In this document: piece by piece, positions 1-10,440 of the stretch
How the letters are laid out: each line of letters starts with the position of its first letter
Position numbering within the stretch: the stretch's first letter is position 1
NCBI GenBank assembly: GCA_934045905.1
Contig: OW203762.1
Span: 16,090,345-16,154,344 of the forward strand
Direction: 5' to 3'
Length of the DNA stretch: 64,000 bases
Source: Leuctra nigra
Taxonomy: Eukaryota > Arthropoda > Insecta > Plecoptera > Leuctridae
The notes under the pieces: generated by a model
The model's database searches: none
Seen by the model: the letters and a program-made list of their open reading frames with translations, nothing else
Told to the model about the DNA's origin: nothing
Made by a program: the position numbers and the translations under genes

Positions 1-340
1 ATTTGAACACACACTAGGTAATGTCATAACAGCGGTCTGGTCCCATTAGATTTTATGATTGTTTAGAAATTAAAACTTTTATTTGACCGATTGTTGAAAA
101 TCGTTGATACCAAACGTCTTTGTGCTTTTGAAAATTTTCAATTTCAGAATTGACATTTTACGAACATTTTAGCCTGTTTCATAATATTTTCCAAATTGAT
201 TCACAAAATGATCACTACTTTTTTGACGCATTCGATCAGATAATCTTGTTCTATTTCCAATGACTTACAGAGCAGCAACTTTCACACTCAAATTAACTCG
301 CATGCAATACGAAAGTTCCCTATCAACGCGTTACAGTATG
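1..340 (+). repeat. Diverged 3' part of a GAGCGAGC-family element
   Basis: The end of this stretch parallels the element at 9916-10440. Both have a run ending in AGAGCAG(A/C)AACTT, then CTCGCATGCAATACGA or TTCGCATGCAATACGA, then ATCAA(C/T)GCGTTACA. It also contains a block beginning GACCGAT, like the internal repeats of the longer copies. The left end lies outside the window. It is old and strongly diverged. Confidence 0.55.
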
Positions 341-1173
341 CAAGTTATTAAAATAGAAGTTTGGACTTAATAAGTTGGGTTTAAATGGGGAAAAAATCCC
401 GAAATATTATGTGAATCTGAAATATTCGACACTATTCGCTGTGAACATGAATACCACAATCTGGCCACAAACATAACATAGAAATGACAGCTTCATTATT
501 ATGTTAACCAAAGCCCATGTCTATTCTGTGCATTCCGCAAAGCGATCACACCGATCATACATCCCCCCCCCCCCCCCACACCGTGATGCAATCACATACT
601 GAAATTCAATTTTCCCGCCAACTGTGAGCCTATATACTACGTCATCTGAACGTATGAGAAATAAATAAACCTTGAGCCGACCGCGATTACCCACGAACAG
701 AAGTTTCAAATAACATGTTTTGATCCAAAAACAGAATGCAACCTGAGAATACGATATGATTGGAAAATCAAAGTTTAATTGGGGTTGAGAAACGAGATGT
801 GATTTCTCCTCCGATTGTGGAGATTTATTAGTAATCAGACGGTCTAGATAAAAACTAGTGAATTAATCTTCCGTCTTGTCTCGGAATCGGTCTTTCACAG
901 ACGTTCGAGTGTTTTCCTGCGCCAGTTTCTCCCGCCAAGTGAAAAACTTTTCTGCAATGTTAGCAGAATATCAGAAACGTAATATTTTTTCTTTTCATGT
1001 TTTCCTTGTTGACCAGCGCGTTTTCTTTTCTTCGCACACCGCAAGATGTGAGCGGCCAGTTGGATTCACAGCAAACCACTAACTGGTTACAGGGGTGTGA
1101 AATAGAACGCGTTTGAAACTTGGACAAAATGAACCGAATCGCTGTTTGTTTATTAATATAATGAAGCAAGAAC
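341..1173. other. AT-rich stretch without a gene
   Basis: A run of 15 C lies at 563-577. Overlapping short frames near 876-1175 on both strands have no domain, signal peptide or splice pattern and look like chance. Nothing else is recognised. Confidence 0.6.
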
Positions 1174-1186
1174 ATACACTGATGCA
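1174..1186 (+). repeat. Target-site duplication, left, of the first SINE
   Basis: ATACACTGATGCA occurs here and again at 1465-1477, directly bounding the SINE. A perfect 13-base duplication is typical of LINE-mediated insertion and suggests a fairly recent event. Confidence 0.88.
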
Positions 1187-1464
1187 GGGAACAGGTTGGC
1201 TGAGTGGTAACGCTCGGAACTTGTATTCCGGAGGCCCGGGTTCGATTCCCGCGGCCGTCCTTCCTGACTGGGGTTTTTTCGTGGTTTTCCCTCAGTCGAC
1301 AGGCAAATGCTGGGAATGTACCCTACCAATAGGCCACGACCGCCTCATCCCACCTTCCATCCTTACCTACTCGCACCATCATCTCCCAATCATCATCATA
1401 ATCATTCATCCGTCGCCATTAGCCTCGCTGCAGAACAGTGCGACGTTAAGCCCCAGACAAAAAA
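1187..1464 (+). mobile_element. tRNA-derived SINE, full length
   Basis: The head holds an A-box-like TGGCTGAGTGG (1197-1207) and a B box GGTTCGATTCC (1239-1249), the internal RNA polymerase III promoter of tRNA-derived SINEs. The body includes a GTGGTTTTCCCTCAGTCGAC segment, then a pyrimidine-rich stretch with TCATCATC runs. The tail is GTGCGACGTTAAGCCCCAGAC followed by a short A run. Tails with GCGACGTAAAG or GCGACGTTAAG are ones I associate with widespread arthropod SINEs. The element is flanked by a perfect 13-base duplication, so the ends are fixed. It codes for no protein and would depend on a LINE for movement. Confidence 0.9.
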
Positions 1465-1477
1465 ATACACTGATGCA
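1465..1477 (+). repeat. Target-site duplication, right, of the first SINE
   Basis: This is the second copy of ATACACTGATGCA, immediately after the A-rich tail. Confidence 0.88.
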
Positions 1478-1916
1478 TGTAAGTTAATATTTGCTAGACT
1501 ATTTACTCATGTAATATTTCCGTTTATGTGAATGTGTATGGTAATTGATTACAGATCGAATGGCATTACTAATGGTAACGCTGATATTTCCTTTCTGAAT
1601 GTACTCACAGTTCTATGATGACATGTTATAGTATTCAGTAAATTAAAAATAAAGTAATGTTTGGCTGCATAAATTTACTCAACAAGTTAAAATAATTGAA
1701 CCTTCAAACCAATCCCGTATTGGAATATTGGAATTGTTAAAATAACGCGGATTTTGAAAATTAAGTTAAAACAACACTTCAGTCAAATTATATCGGCTAT
1801 TATCAGGTGTTATCAAAGACAGGACAACAATTTTTTTTTTATTATTTTTTCATACTATTTAAACATTTTCTATATCATATGTTTCCACGAAAAAAAAAAA
1901 ATTAACAAGTAACATT
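1478..1916. other. AT-rich stretch without a gene
   Basis: Only A/T homopolymers and short frames are seen. Nothing recognised. Confidence 0.6.
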
Positions 1917-2163
1917 TGAAGGGTACAGGGAAAGAAAGCTACAAGTCACATTCGGATGAAACTGAGATAAACGAAATTTATGTTGAAACTTGCATCTATC
2001 TTCCATTCAAATCGATATTTCAATTGCGTTTTTCAAGACTTTGTGGCAAAATTTTCTAAACACCGAGAGTATTTTCTGAAAGCTCATAAAAATCACTGCC
2101 AGATTACACCTTAAACTATTTTTTTTAAAGGACTTATAGCGAATTATTTCCCTGTACCCTTCA
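1917..2163. mobile_element. MITE with TGAAGGGTACAGGG terminal inverted repeats, copy 1
   Basis: The left end TGAAGGGTACAGGGAAA is the reverse complement of the right end, TTTCCCTGTACCCTTCA. The 247-bp interior has no ORF and matches 56271-56524 over its whole length. This is a non-autonomous DNA transposon. The superfamily is unclear because no convincing target-site duplication is visible. Confidence 0.82.
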
Positions 2164-2279
2164 TTTGGTATAAACAATCCGAATTATTGATCTGTTCTTG
2201 AACATGCACCCGAGTATGCAACAAATAATTCCCGCAACCCACTTCGTTTTAATGTCTCTATAATGAGTAACAAAGATAT

Positions 2280-2560
2280 TAAACTCCCTGTGTTCTCGTA
2301 CGAAGTGCGAAGTCGTCATGCAGCAATAACACGGCTGAGCGTCTCGTACCTGGGGAGTCGTTTAGCTCGTCGTTCCCCGCACGTTAATCAACATCATGAT
2401 ACACAGATCCTGGGAGACGCGACATGATCAGTGCTTCGACAGGCGTTCACGCGAGATTTGACGAGCGGGAGGAATTCACTTGCAGGCTCCGGGTGACGGG
2501 AACTCATGATTAGCAGTGTCGTGTTGTGCTCGGCGTGAGATGATTATCGAAACACGGGGG
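2280..2560. other. GC-rich single-copy patch, candidate conserved non-coding element
   Basis: This block of about 280 bases is clearly GC-richer than its flanks and not repeated elsewhere in the window. Stops occur in every frame over most of it. Such islands in AT-rich insect DNA are often conserved regulatory DNA, but that is inference. Confidence 0.3.
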
Positions 2561-2736
2561 TTGAAACGAAACAATACCGAAATGTTGGCAATTTGGCAGA
2601 TTTGGATCAACTAAATTGTAAAAATTATAAAATGAGATCTCAATGACTTCTCAAAACTTCAGCTTGATCTAACTTGCGTAATTTTTAGTTAAGAATGTTT
2701 GATATATGATTTGTTTTATTTTAATAAACCGAGAAG

Positions 2737-3014
2737 GAACAGGTTGGTTGAGTGGTTAACGCTCTGAACTTGTATTCCGGAGGCCCGGGTTTGATTCCTG
2801 CGGCCGTCCTTCCTGACTGGGTTTCGTGGTTTTCCCTCAGTCGACAGGCAAATGCTGGGAAAGTACCCTACTAATAGGACACGACTGCCTCCTTCCCACC
2901 TTCCATCCTTGCCTACTCTTCATCATCATCTCCCAATCATCAACATAATCATTCATCCGTCGCCATTAGCCTCGCTGCAGAACAGTGCGACGTTAAGCCC
3001 CAGACAAAAATACA
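2737..3014 (+). mobile_element. tRNA-derived SINE, second copy
   Basis: It matches the SINE at 1187-1464 nearly throughout. It has TGGTTGAGTGG in the A-box position, GGTTTGATTCC in the B-box position (a C-to-T change that should weaken it) and the same CGACGTTAAGCCCCAGAC tail. The flanks AAACCGAGAAG (2726-2736) and AAAAAGAGAAG (3015-3025) form an imperfect 11-base duplication, which fits an older insertion. Confidence 0.87.
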
Positions 3015-3046
3015 AAAAAGAGAAGCTTTAAATTACTAGTAAAATT

Positions 3047-3138
3047 TTAAAATGTACAATAATCTATGATAAAACTTTGGTATTATAATTAATTAAAATG
3101 TACGATAATCTATGATACAACTTTGGTATTATAATTAA
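3047..3138. repeat. Tandem duplication of a ~46-bp AT-rich unit
   Basis: Two adjacent copies share TAATCTATGATA followed by AACTTTGGTATTATAATTA and differ at only a few bases. It lies just downstream of the SINE tail. Confidence 0.8.
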
Positions 3139-4145
3139 AAACCATAAAATTATACGAGATTTTTCGCCGACTCTTTCGGTCGAATTCAAGCGAGACTCAT
3201 ATTTATATTTTTATAATTTTTGTTTTATTTCCTCTTGAGGCTTTTGTAATTCTGTTATTGTTTATTTTGTATCATGTCGGAATTGATTTGTATTTGTTGG
3301 AAACCTATCAATTGAGACTTATTATGGCTATTTTAGTGTGCATAACAAGTATGTTTGTAAAAGTATATTGTTTGATTAATAAAAAATTGCATATTCACTT
3401 ACCATCAAAGTAGTTTGCTAAAATAATCTTTACATGTCTACGCTAGTTAGACATTCTGATTTCAGATAGATTTCCGAGACAGCAGCAGGAGGAATAGGAA
3501 AATGGTTCCATTCTGTGCCACGTATTTATATTTTTTAACTGATTTTAAGTTTTCAAAAGTCCACATAAAAGCGAATAGCTCAACCATTCAGGTTTACGGG
3601 ACTTCAAAGTGGACTTTTGACGACTTGAAAGCTGTTATACTTGAATATTCTATTAAATGGAACACATTAATGTAGATTCTATTACCCTTCTGCAGTGGTA
3701 CATAAATTAAAGAGATCAATGTGGCATTCTTCTTTGCCCACAGACGTTAGACAAATCACTAAGTTCATAACCAATTATTGGTTCCAAAATTTTATTCAAT
3801 AACGGTTCAGTAACCTTACAAAATAAAAAGTGATTTGGGTTCGAGTTCAATTTGATTTAACCTTGACACCTGATCCGTTCGAAGCGGCCGAATTTGTTAA
3901 AATGGTTGCTTAATTACTCCTTGAACCCTAATTGAAACATTAACGCTCACCTTCAGAGATCAAACCGCTCCGAATTAATTTCGAAACTGCTCATCCTGAA
4001 ACAAGCGCATCTGCTTCGTCAGCTCTTGCTATTTTGTCCGTCAATATCGTGCAATCACGGTTGATGGAGTTCTGGTAACTTCTGGCCCCGGTTCGTGATT
4101 TGGTCAATATCAAAGGTGTCTTAATTTGATGTTGCTCGAACTTGC
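3139..4145. other. AT-rich stretch without a gene
   Basis: No ORF, repeat pair or RNA-like structure was recognised. Confidence 0.55.
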
Positions 4146-4260
4146 AGTCAACACGCGGCCCTGTGGGGGAGGGGAAGGGGGTGGGGGTGGCACGAACGGG
4201 TGTGGTGGAGGCTTCGGACGTGCAATTTCCTAGGCGGCGCGACGTAGAATCCGGCCTCCA
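4146..4260 (+). other. GC-rich patch with a G-quadruplex motif
   Basis: Four G runs on the + strand (4165-4169, 4171-4174, 4177-4181, 4183-4187) are separated by one- or two-base loops, a very strong intramolecular G-quadruplex pattern. A second G-rich run follows within 30 bases. No gene is visible beside it. Confidence 0.75.
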
Positions 4261-5738
4261 GATATTATAGATTGTAAACTATGACCTGATATTATGATCC
4301 GATGATAAGGAAGTTATTTTCTCGAAGCTCGGTTTGACCCTCTTTTAAGAATGGAGAAGAGGAGAAGGAGAAATTCAAGAATCTTTTTGATGGTTTCTTA
4401 CTGTAATTAAGGTCGAATCGGCGCTAACTTTGAGACAGGAACAAGTTTTTGAGATATGAAGTGAGCGAAGCCGCACGATCAGTTGTTCAAATAGTTTTTT
4501 GCGTTGAGTTCTCTCTGACGTCAGCCGAACAAACAAAGACAATGAGATCATTATTTTCTGTTTGAACCGGTGATTACGACCGAACGTTCAATCATTATTT
4601 TGTGAGAAATATTCTATGAAATTCTAGTCACTAGAGGAAACAAAATAATCCACATTTAAGCATGTAGCTCAGTCCAAATTTTGTCCTCAACCCTATTTAA
4701 AATTGATGTATTTATTTACACATTTACTAAAAACGTTGTAAATAGAATCCTTTGCAAAGCAAGGAAGCCTGGAAAGCGTGTTGACTTACAATGTTTACTT
4801 TCAGGTTCAATGTTAATGTTCTTTCAGCTATATTTTCATTATCTAGAAAGTTCATAAATCATTGCCCCTGGAATTCCACCCCATGACCGAATCCATGTTT
4901 ATATACATATACCTACATTTTGGCCGGTTCGTTTGAAAACATTTGCAATAAAAAGCTTTGAAAGCTTTTTCCCCTCCCTAGCGGTTGAATTCTGAACTTT
5001 TTTCGATATCTAAAGGTTGACTGTTTTATGCATTGATTTTCCATATAATTTACTTGTCAAAACCGAAGGGAATTTTCTTGGATTTGAAGAAGAAAAAATG
5101 GAAAGGAAAAGTTTGTTGGGATGTTGATCCCGGCCTTCTTCGCCTTCTTCTAGAATATCGTTGTTCTGTCTCTTGGCTTCAGCTGAGAGCTTCGAAGTCG
5201 AAATGACAACCGACGTTACAATAAGAAACTCCGTGGAGCAAACTCAACGTCAAGCAGCGATACTTTATACAGTCTTCTCGGATATAATACATTGATAAAT
5301 CAGTCACTTTTACGTGAGATATTAAGAAATTTTGACCAAATGATGTAATGGGCATAACAGAAAACCAAGAATTTGAAACGAATAGAGACCGCCCAATCGG
5401 TCATGAATTTACAGACCTTTTGCCATTATAAGAGTGTTGAATTTTTTTCTTAAGATATAGATGGAAAAGTATCAAACGGTATGAAATTCATGGAACGTTG
5501 ATCTCTTATTTAAATTTGCCAGAATACATGAAAAGTTGCGATGAAAATCATAAATAATGTATCAAGGCCCAGTTTTTTAATACTCTGCCATCACCAGTAC
5601 CTAATTTAGCTAACACAGTCATTCTAGGAATGTCATCGGTTGTTTCCATGACAATAAAGTCCTAATCACCCTTTTAAAAGTTAGCAGAGTATCTTAGATT
5701 GAGTGGCCCGTGTTCGATTGGTGATGTTGCGCGTATCG
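4261..5738. other. Stretch without a gene
   Basis: A purine-rich segment lies near 4345-4380 and short GC-richer spots near 5120-5260. No ORF or repeat is recognised. Confidence 0.5.
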
Positions 5739-5770
5739 GTGCTCGCTCATCAACGCGTTCCCATAGTATT
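5739..5770 (+). repeat. 3'-end fragment of a GAGCGAGC-family element
   Basis: GTGCTCGCTCATCAACGCGTT is the near-terminal motif seen at the ends of the longer copies (for example 52066-52091). The matching body is not clear upstream, so only the end is called. Confidence 0.55.
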
Positions 5771-6380
5771 TACAGCGGCTTTATTTAATTGGTGACACTG
5801 TCATGAAAGTACTCCAAGTTTATTTTGTCTTTTCGAGTTGGTATTAGTGTTATTGAACAGCGTGGGTGTGTTCCAAATCACCCCTAGGTGATCAATTTCA
5901 ATGAATCCTGACTCTTCCTCACAGGTTGATTTGATTGCACATTGAACCCTGGCTAATTAGCACGTGGCCAGTCAGAGGTCAGCCATTAGGGCGGACCGGA
6001 AGTCATCCCTCCCCCTCCCCTAGACTCTGAATAGTCGCTACGGGATTCCTTCACTACTCATTATTCAAAGTATTCGTGTTCCAAGAAATTAATTCAAATC
6101 ATTTTTATAAGCGGATGGGGAAATTTCCATATTAAGATATCGATCTTTTCTAGCTATTAATAACCAACAGTTTCTTATACACTTTCGGTTCGAGAATTTG
6201 CATACCGACTTCAGTTTCAAGAAAGTAGCAAGGAGTGAGAGCTTCCTTTGGACGTTTTCGAAACTCGCCCTCATTTCGATACTTCAAGAGTGTATGTTTA
6301 AAGTAGTGTGTTCAATATCCGACTGGTTTTAAGCATACGCCAGTGGATACGTGTCTTATCGAATAAATGAGGGTTGTAGA
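5771..6380. other. Stretch without a gene
   Basis: A short frame at 6089-6274 on the minus strand has no recognisable domain. Nothing else is seen. Confidence 0.5.
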
Positions 6381-6383
6381 TTT

Positions 6384-6670
6384 AAATATCTAGTGGAGCG
6401 GTCGCTCCACCCAGCCAAGTCGTACTGTACACTCACACTCACTCAACATACCGTAAATGCCTAATAAACTGAGGAGCAGACCAAACACTTTTACTGTAAG
6501 CAACAACATGGCATTTTCGGCCTACTGGATCTCAAAATTGGAAAATCTCACATTGTTGTGAAATGTCTTAATTTCGAGCTATGGCCCACCCCACCCCATA
6601 TACCAAATTTGGGAACAACAGGTTTTGCCATTTGCGAGCAAGAGGGCCATGAAAACAGTGAAATTATACC
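6384..6670. mobile_element. Hairpin-ended repeat, copy 1
   Basis: It begins AAATATCTAG, then the hairpin GTGGAGCGGTCGCTCCAC (6393-6410; 8-bp stem, 2-base loop), then an AGCCAAGTCGTA-type segment. It matches 58594-58850, including a later GCTATGGCCCACC segment in both. Read on the minus strand it ends hairpin then CTAG, which recalls the 3' end of Helitron/Helentron elements. No Rep-helicase coding is present. The classification is tentative. Confidence 0.55.
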
Positions 6671-6719
6671 CCTTCTTAAAGCTATCTGATGATGATGATG
6701 ATTCAGATATCAGGAAACA

Positions 6720-7240
6720 TTGTTGACAGGGCCACAGCCTAAACGGCTAAACCGATCGATCTGAAATTTTTACCACATGTGCACTTTTGGCGTCTGATGA
6801 TACCTTTGTTCTTATAAATTTTTTGTGCCGCCATTTTTAAACCGGAAGTGACGTCATATATCAAAAACGGCTGGACCGATTAGAACGAAATTAGCGCCAT
6901 TCGATTAAGAAGGTCATCTTTATGGAATATCAATAGTGAAAGAAGAAATGTTCTATAACCTAAACCGGAAATGACGTCATAAAAATGACAAATCTGACTA
7001 AAATCATCTCTTATATCAATAACTACATATTCAGAAGGCTTATAATGTTACATAACATTTATAGATACAAATTTTAGGTGGCAGTGATGTCAACCGCCAT
7101 TTTGAAAACCGGAAGTGATGCCGTAACTCGAGAACGGCTGGACCGATTGGAACGAAACTTTTGCTATACTTTGTAACATATTATTTATAGCATTAACACA
7201 GTAACAAGCACAACTTTTCTTAGCAACCAAATCACAAAAT
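6720..7240. repeat. Decayed internal repeats with ACCGGAAGTGACGTCA units
   Basis: Three units carry AACCGGAA(G/A)TGA(C/T)G near 6840, 6964 and 7108. Two are followed by a GGCTGGACCGATT(A/G)GAACGAAA segment, and a related AACCGATCGATCTGAAATTTT lies at the start. Two units include a perfect CRE palindrome TGACGTCA (6849-6856 and 6972-6979). It may be the interior of the hairpin-ended element just upstream. No coding potential is seen. Confidence 0.55.
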
Positions 7241-7321
7241 CTTATTTTTTAAAAGAATTATAATCTTTGGTGCCACAATATGTTACATGTTGTAATAATA
7301 AACTGAAAAAAGGAGTGATAT

Positions 7322-7469
7322 CCCCATAAAAAACACTCCGTGTAAAAATACCAGCCAAGTCTCTTCAATTAAAAAAAAATAGAAGAAATCTAAAAATTCA
7401 GCACTGAAAAGTAGTGATATCAAAAAATTTGCCAAGTCAAAACTTTTCAAAAAATACTTTGTGCATCGT
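7322..7469 (+). repeat. Left arm of a long near-perfect inverted repeat
   Basis: The arm of about 148 bp is the reverse complement of 7534-7680 with three mismatches and one single-base length difference in an A run. The spacer is about 63 bp. A transcript across it would fold into a very long hairpin. The arms contain no gene; open frames crossing them come from the AT-rich sequence. Confidence 0.92.
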
Positions 7470-7533
7470 TTTTTTAGGACACGTGTAGATGAGTACATTT
7501 CATTTCCTGCCTACTTCTATACTATTTATATGA

Positions 7534-7680
7534 ACGATGCGCCAAGTATTTTTAGAAAAGTTTTGACTTGGCAAATTTTTTGATATCACTACTTTTCAGT
7601 GCTGAATTTTTAGATTTCTTCTATTTTTTTTAATTGAAGAGACTTGGCTGGTATTTTTACACGGAGTGTTTTTTATGGGG
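7534..7680 (-). repeat. Right arm of the long near-perfect inverted repeat
   Basis: It mirrors 7322-7469. The outer ends are CCCCATAAAAAACAC on the left and its complement on the right. No target-site duplication is obvious, so a foldback transposon, a template-switch product and a hairpin-RNA locus all remain possible. Confidence 0.92.
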
Positions 7681-9013
7681 TTCTGTTTTCTTTACACAAT
7701 GCTAAGTGAATGAGACATTTCATCTTGTTTTTATTACATTTTAACTTCTGCTGGCTATGTATACTGTTACAAATAAAAATATTAAAATAACAATGAACGT
7801 ACAAAAACCAATATGACTCTTTTCTGTTGCTTTAATATGAATGTTAAATAAATAGGATATAAAGTTGGCGAATATAGAACAAAACTCTGGAAAAGCTAAA
7901 GAAAAGAAATCTGGATATAGTAAACACAATTTCATTCCGAGGCACCCAAATGACTTAATTTCAGCTACGGTTCTGAGACACATGGGAATAGGTAGGTATT
8001 TGTTGATGATTTGCAGATTGATTTGATTTGATCTTGCTTTTCGCCGGTGCTCGCTTGCGAAGCGCGTTACAAGTAGCGTATTCAAGTAGAAGCAAAGTCA
8101 GAAGACCCTCGTAATCATATGATATTCATTCTGCCGCTGCAATGAGAAATATGCCAATAATACTCCAACAGCTGTCAAAGAGTCCACGAAATATCGCCTC
8201 TCAAACAGAATTCTGTCCGAATATGTCTTTCGGAAGAACAAAGAGATTTCATTATTACGATCGATCAAAGAAGAACCCTCGTTTTCAAGAGTTTCATTGC
8301 AAATGCTCGGTACAGAACATTTGAAATACCCAAGACGCAGCATCTCAATGGTACAGTTTTCTTCGAATATTTCACGGTATACAAAACTATTTCATATGTT
8401 ACTATTGAGATTTTACTCAAATGATTTACAAATACGATATTATTTTCGTGGAAGCTTTCAGAATCATTTTATTACGATTCAAGTTGGTTGAAACGTTGCT
8501 CATTAAATAAATATCATAATTTTACCGCATTATTTCAATACTTAAAATACGAGATTGTAAATTGTTACTTATTATAGGTATTGCATTGAGTATGATATCT
8601 TACTCTTTAAAACCTGAGTTCAATCGAAACCTGACGTTTAGGGTAACAAATTGATAATTTAATTTATATATCGTTATATTTAATAAAGAAATACTTGAAG
8701 GTGGAGTTTTGTAAGATGCGGTTTTGTAAGAGCAAATGTATACTACAAATTTTAATGAATCTTCATAAATTACGGTAAAGTTTTTATTCTAAATGTTAAC
8801 ACCTTTTTGGCAAATATGTGTATCGATTGGGTTTGGAATTGTTCAGCTGTATGTACAGGAAGAACACAACTAAATGAACAACAAATATATCATGGAACTT
8901 GATCGCATATCTTCATTTACTTCGTCTTTATCATTTTCCACTTCTTCTTTTCCTTGAATTTCCATAATATTTTATTGGAACCTGACAACGTCATAAAATC
9001 CCTGAGTGATATA
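7681..9013. other. AT-rich stretch without a gene
   Basis: The longest frame (7741-8085, minus) has hydrophobic AT-driven stretches but no family motif and is taken as chance. Nothing else is recognised. Confidence 0.5.
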
Positions 9014-9212
9014 CTGAATGTTCCCAAGAGCATGTAGAACCTGAATGTTCCCAAGAGCATGTAGAAACTGAATGTTTCCAAGAACACGTAGAACCTGAAT
9101 GTTCCCAAGAGCATGTAGAGCCTGATGTTCCCAAGAGCATGTAGAAACTGAATGTTCCCAAGAGCATGTAGAGCCTGATGTTCCCAAAAGCATGTAGAAC
9201 CTGAATGTTCCA
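9014..9212. repeat. Minisatellite, about 7.5 copies of a 26-27-bp unit
   Basis: The unit is CTGAATGTTCCCAAGAGC followed by ATGTAGAA(C/A). Some copies lack one A in CTGAATG, giving 26 bases. One copy is more diverged (TTTCCAAGAACACG). Open frames on the minus strand repeat a LLGTFRFYM-type motif because 27 is divisible by three; this is not evidence of a gene. Confidence 0.93.
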
Positions 9213-9915
9213 GCCGACTTGACTGTTTACTTTGCGATCAACGCCCTGCCCTGTGATTGGACGATTGATGTTTGACAATCCATATTTCATTAGAACGGAA
9301 GCCAACAACGTTTATGACAGTAATATTAATATCCCCGGAGGCAATCCTCCAGGAAGATCAATTCAGTTAAATATATTGTACTGGCTGAAGCTCTCTGTTT
9401 GCTGTTGGCCTATACACGGCGGCCTGTCCACAAAATGTATTTTATCTTTGACTTTTGCTGCCTTTGATGTTTAATAACTTTGAAAGGCAATATTTAATTG
9501 ACTTTCTTTGAATAGAATGGAAATCAATTTGAGGAGTGAACACGCAGAAATTGCGTCAAAGGTGGGCCGAAAAAAATATTTGTACTCAATTAAGTGTAAC
9601 AATTTCATTTGAAGTGCATACCTCTGATGTAATTTGCTTTTGCGTAGATTAATATTTTATTGGTTTTATGACAAAACCACCACGATGAAACTCATTACCG
9701 TTCATTAGTCTGCAATGTAATTTTAATCTGCATATAATGCATAACATCAGCAGATTTAATGGAGATTTTGTGAAAACATTATGTACAAAATATATAATCG
9801 TGGTTTCATGTATCATAGTGTTAACGATTACGTGGAACATTGTGAACTCTAAACATGTTTCGTGGAATTGTTCTTAATGTGCGATGTTTGTATCTTTATT
9901 ATGACAGTGGTTCTC
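9213..9915. other. Stretch without a gene
   Basis: There is a slightly GC-richer segment at 9213-9480 with a short frame and no recognised domain, then AT-rich DNA. Confidence 0.5.
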
Positions 9916-10440
9916 ATTGAGCGAATTATAATCTGGTTCAATAGCTATCAGCGATCGTTGGTAACAGAGAGCTTCACTACGGTACTCGTATGACAATATA
10001 TCTCTATTTTTGCCAGAAGTGCTAAGGTCAAAACGGTCAACTATTCGATCTGAATGTGTACATACTATTTATTCTAAGCGGTCTCATGTACAGTTTAACC
10101 AGGATCCTGTGCATTTTTGAAAATTAAAAGTGGAACCGTTTCACCGATCAACTTCAAATTTGCGTTTTCATCGCGACCAACATTATAGGGGTTTTGTAAT
10201 GTATAAAACTAGTCCGTCAATAACTTCAAAAGTGTTTGATATTTTACGGACATTTAACGCGTGTTTGTAATGTTGTCAAATTTCTCAAAGGAAATGTCAG
10301 ATATTTTGTCACTGCTACATCGACGCATTTCGTTTCCGCTCTTTCCAAGGTCTGTAGAGCAGAAACTTGAAAACGCATATAAATTCGCATGCAATACGAT
10401 GGCTCGCTCATCAATGCGTTACACAGAGCGTTTTCCAAGT
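9916..10440 (+). mobile_element. GAGCGAGC-family element, diverged copy
   Basis: It begins ATTGAGCGAATTA, continues with CTACGGTACTCGTATGAC (compare CCACGGTACTCTTATGGC at 51121) and a GGTCAAAACGGTC / TCGATCTGAA block. It ends GGCTCGCTCATCAATGCGTTACACAGAGCGTTTTCCAAGT. Order and orientation match the copy at 51096-52109, but it is shorter and diverged, consistent with an old, partly deleted copy. Confidence 0.72.

Noticed and set aside
9014..9212. CRISPR-like array
   Set aside because: The repeats are head-to-tail without unique spacers, in eukaryotic DNA. It is a minisatellite.
8917..9308. Repeat-containing proteins on the minus strand
   Set aside because: The frames come from a 27-bp tandem unit and lack signal peptide, known domain or splice support; similar frames are open in all three phases.
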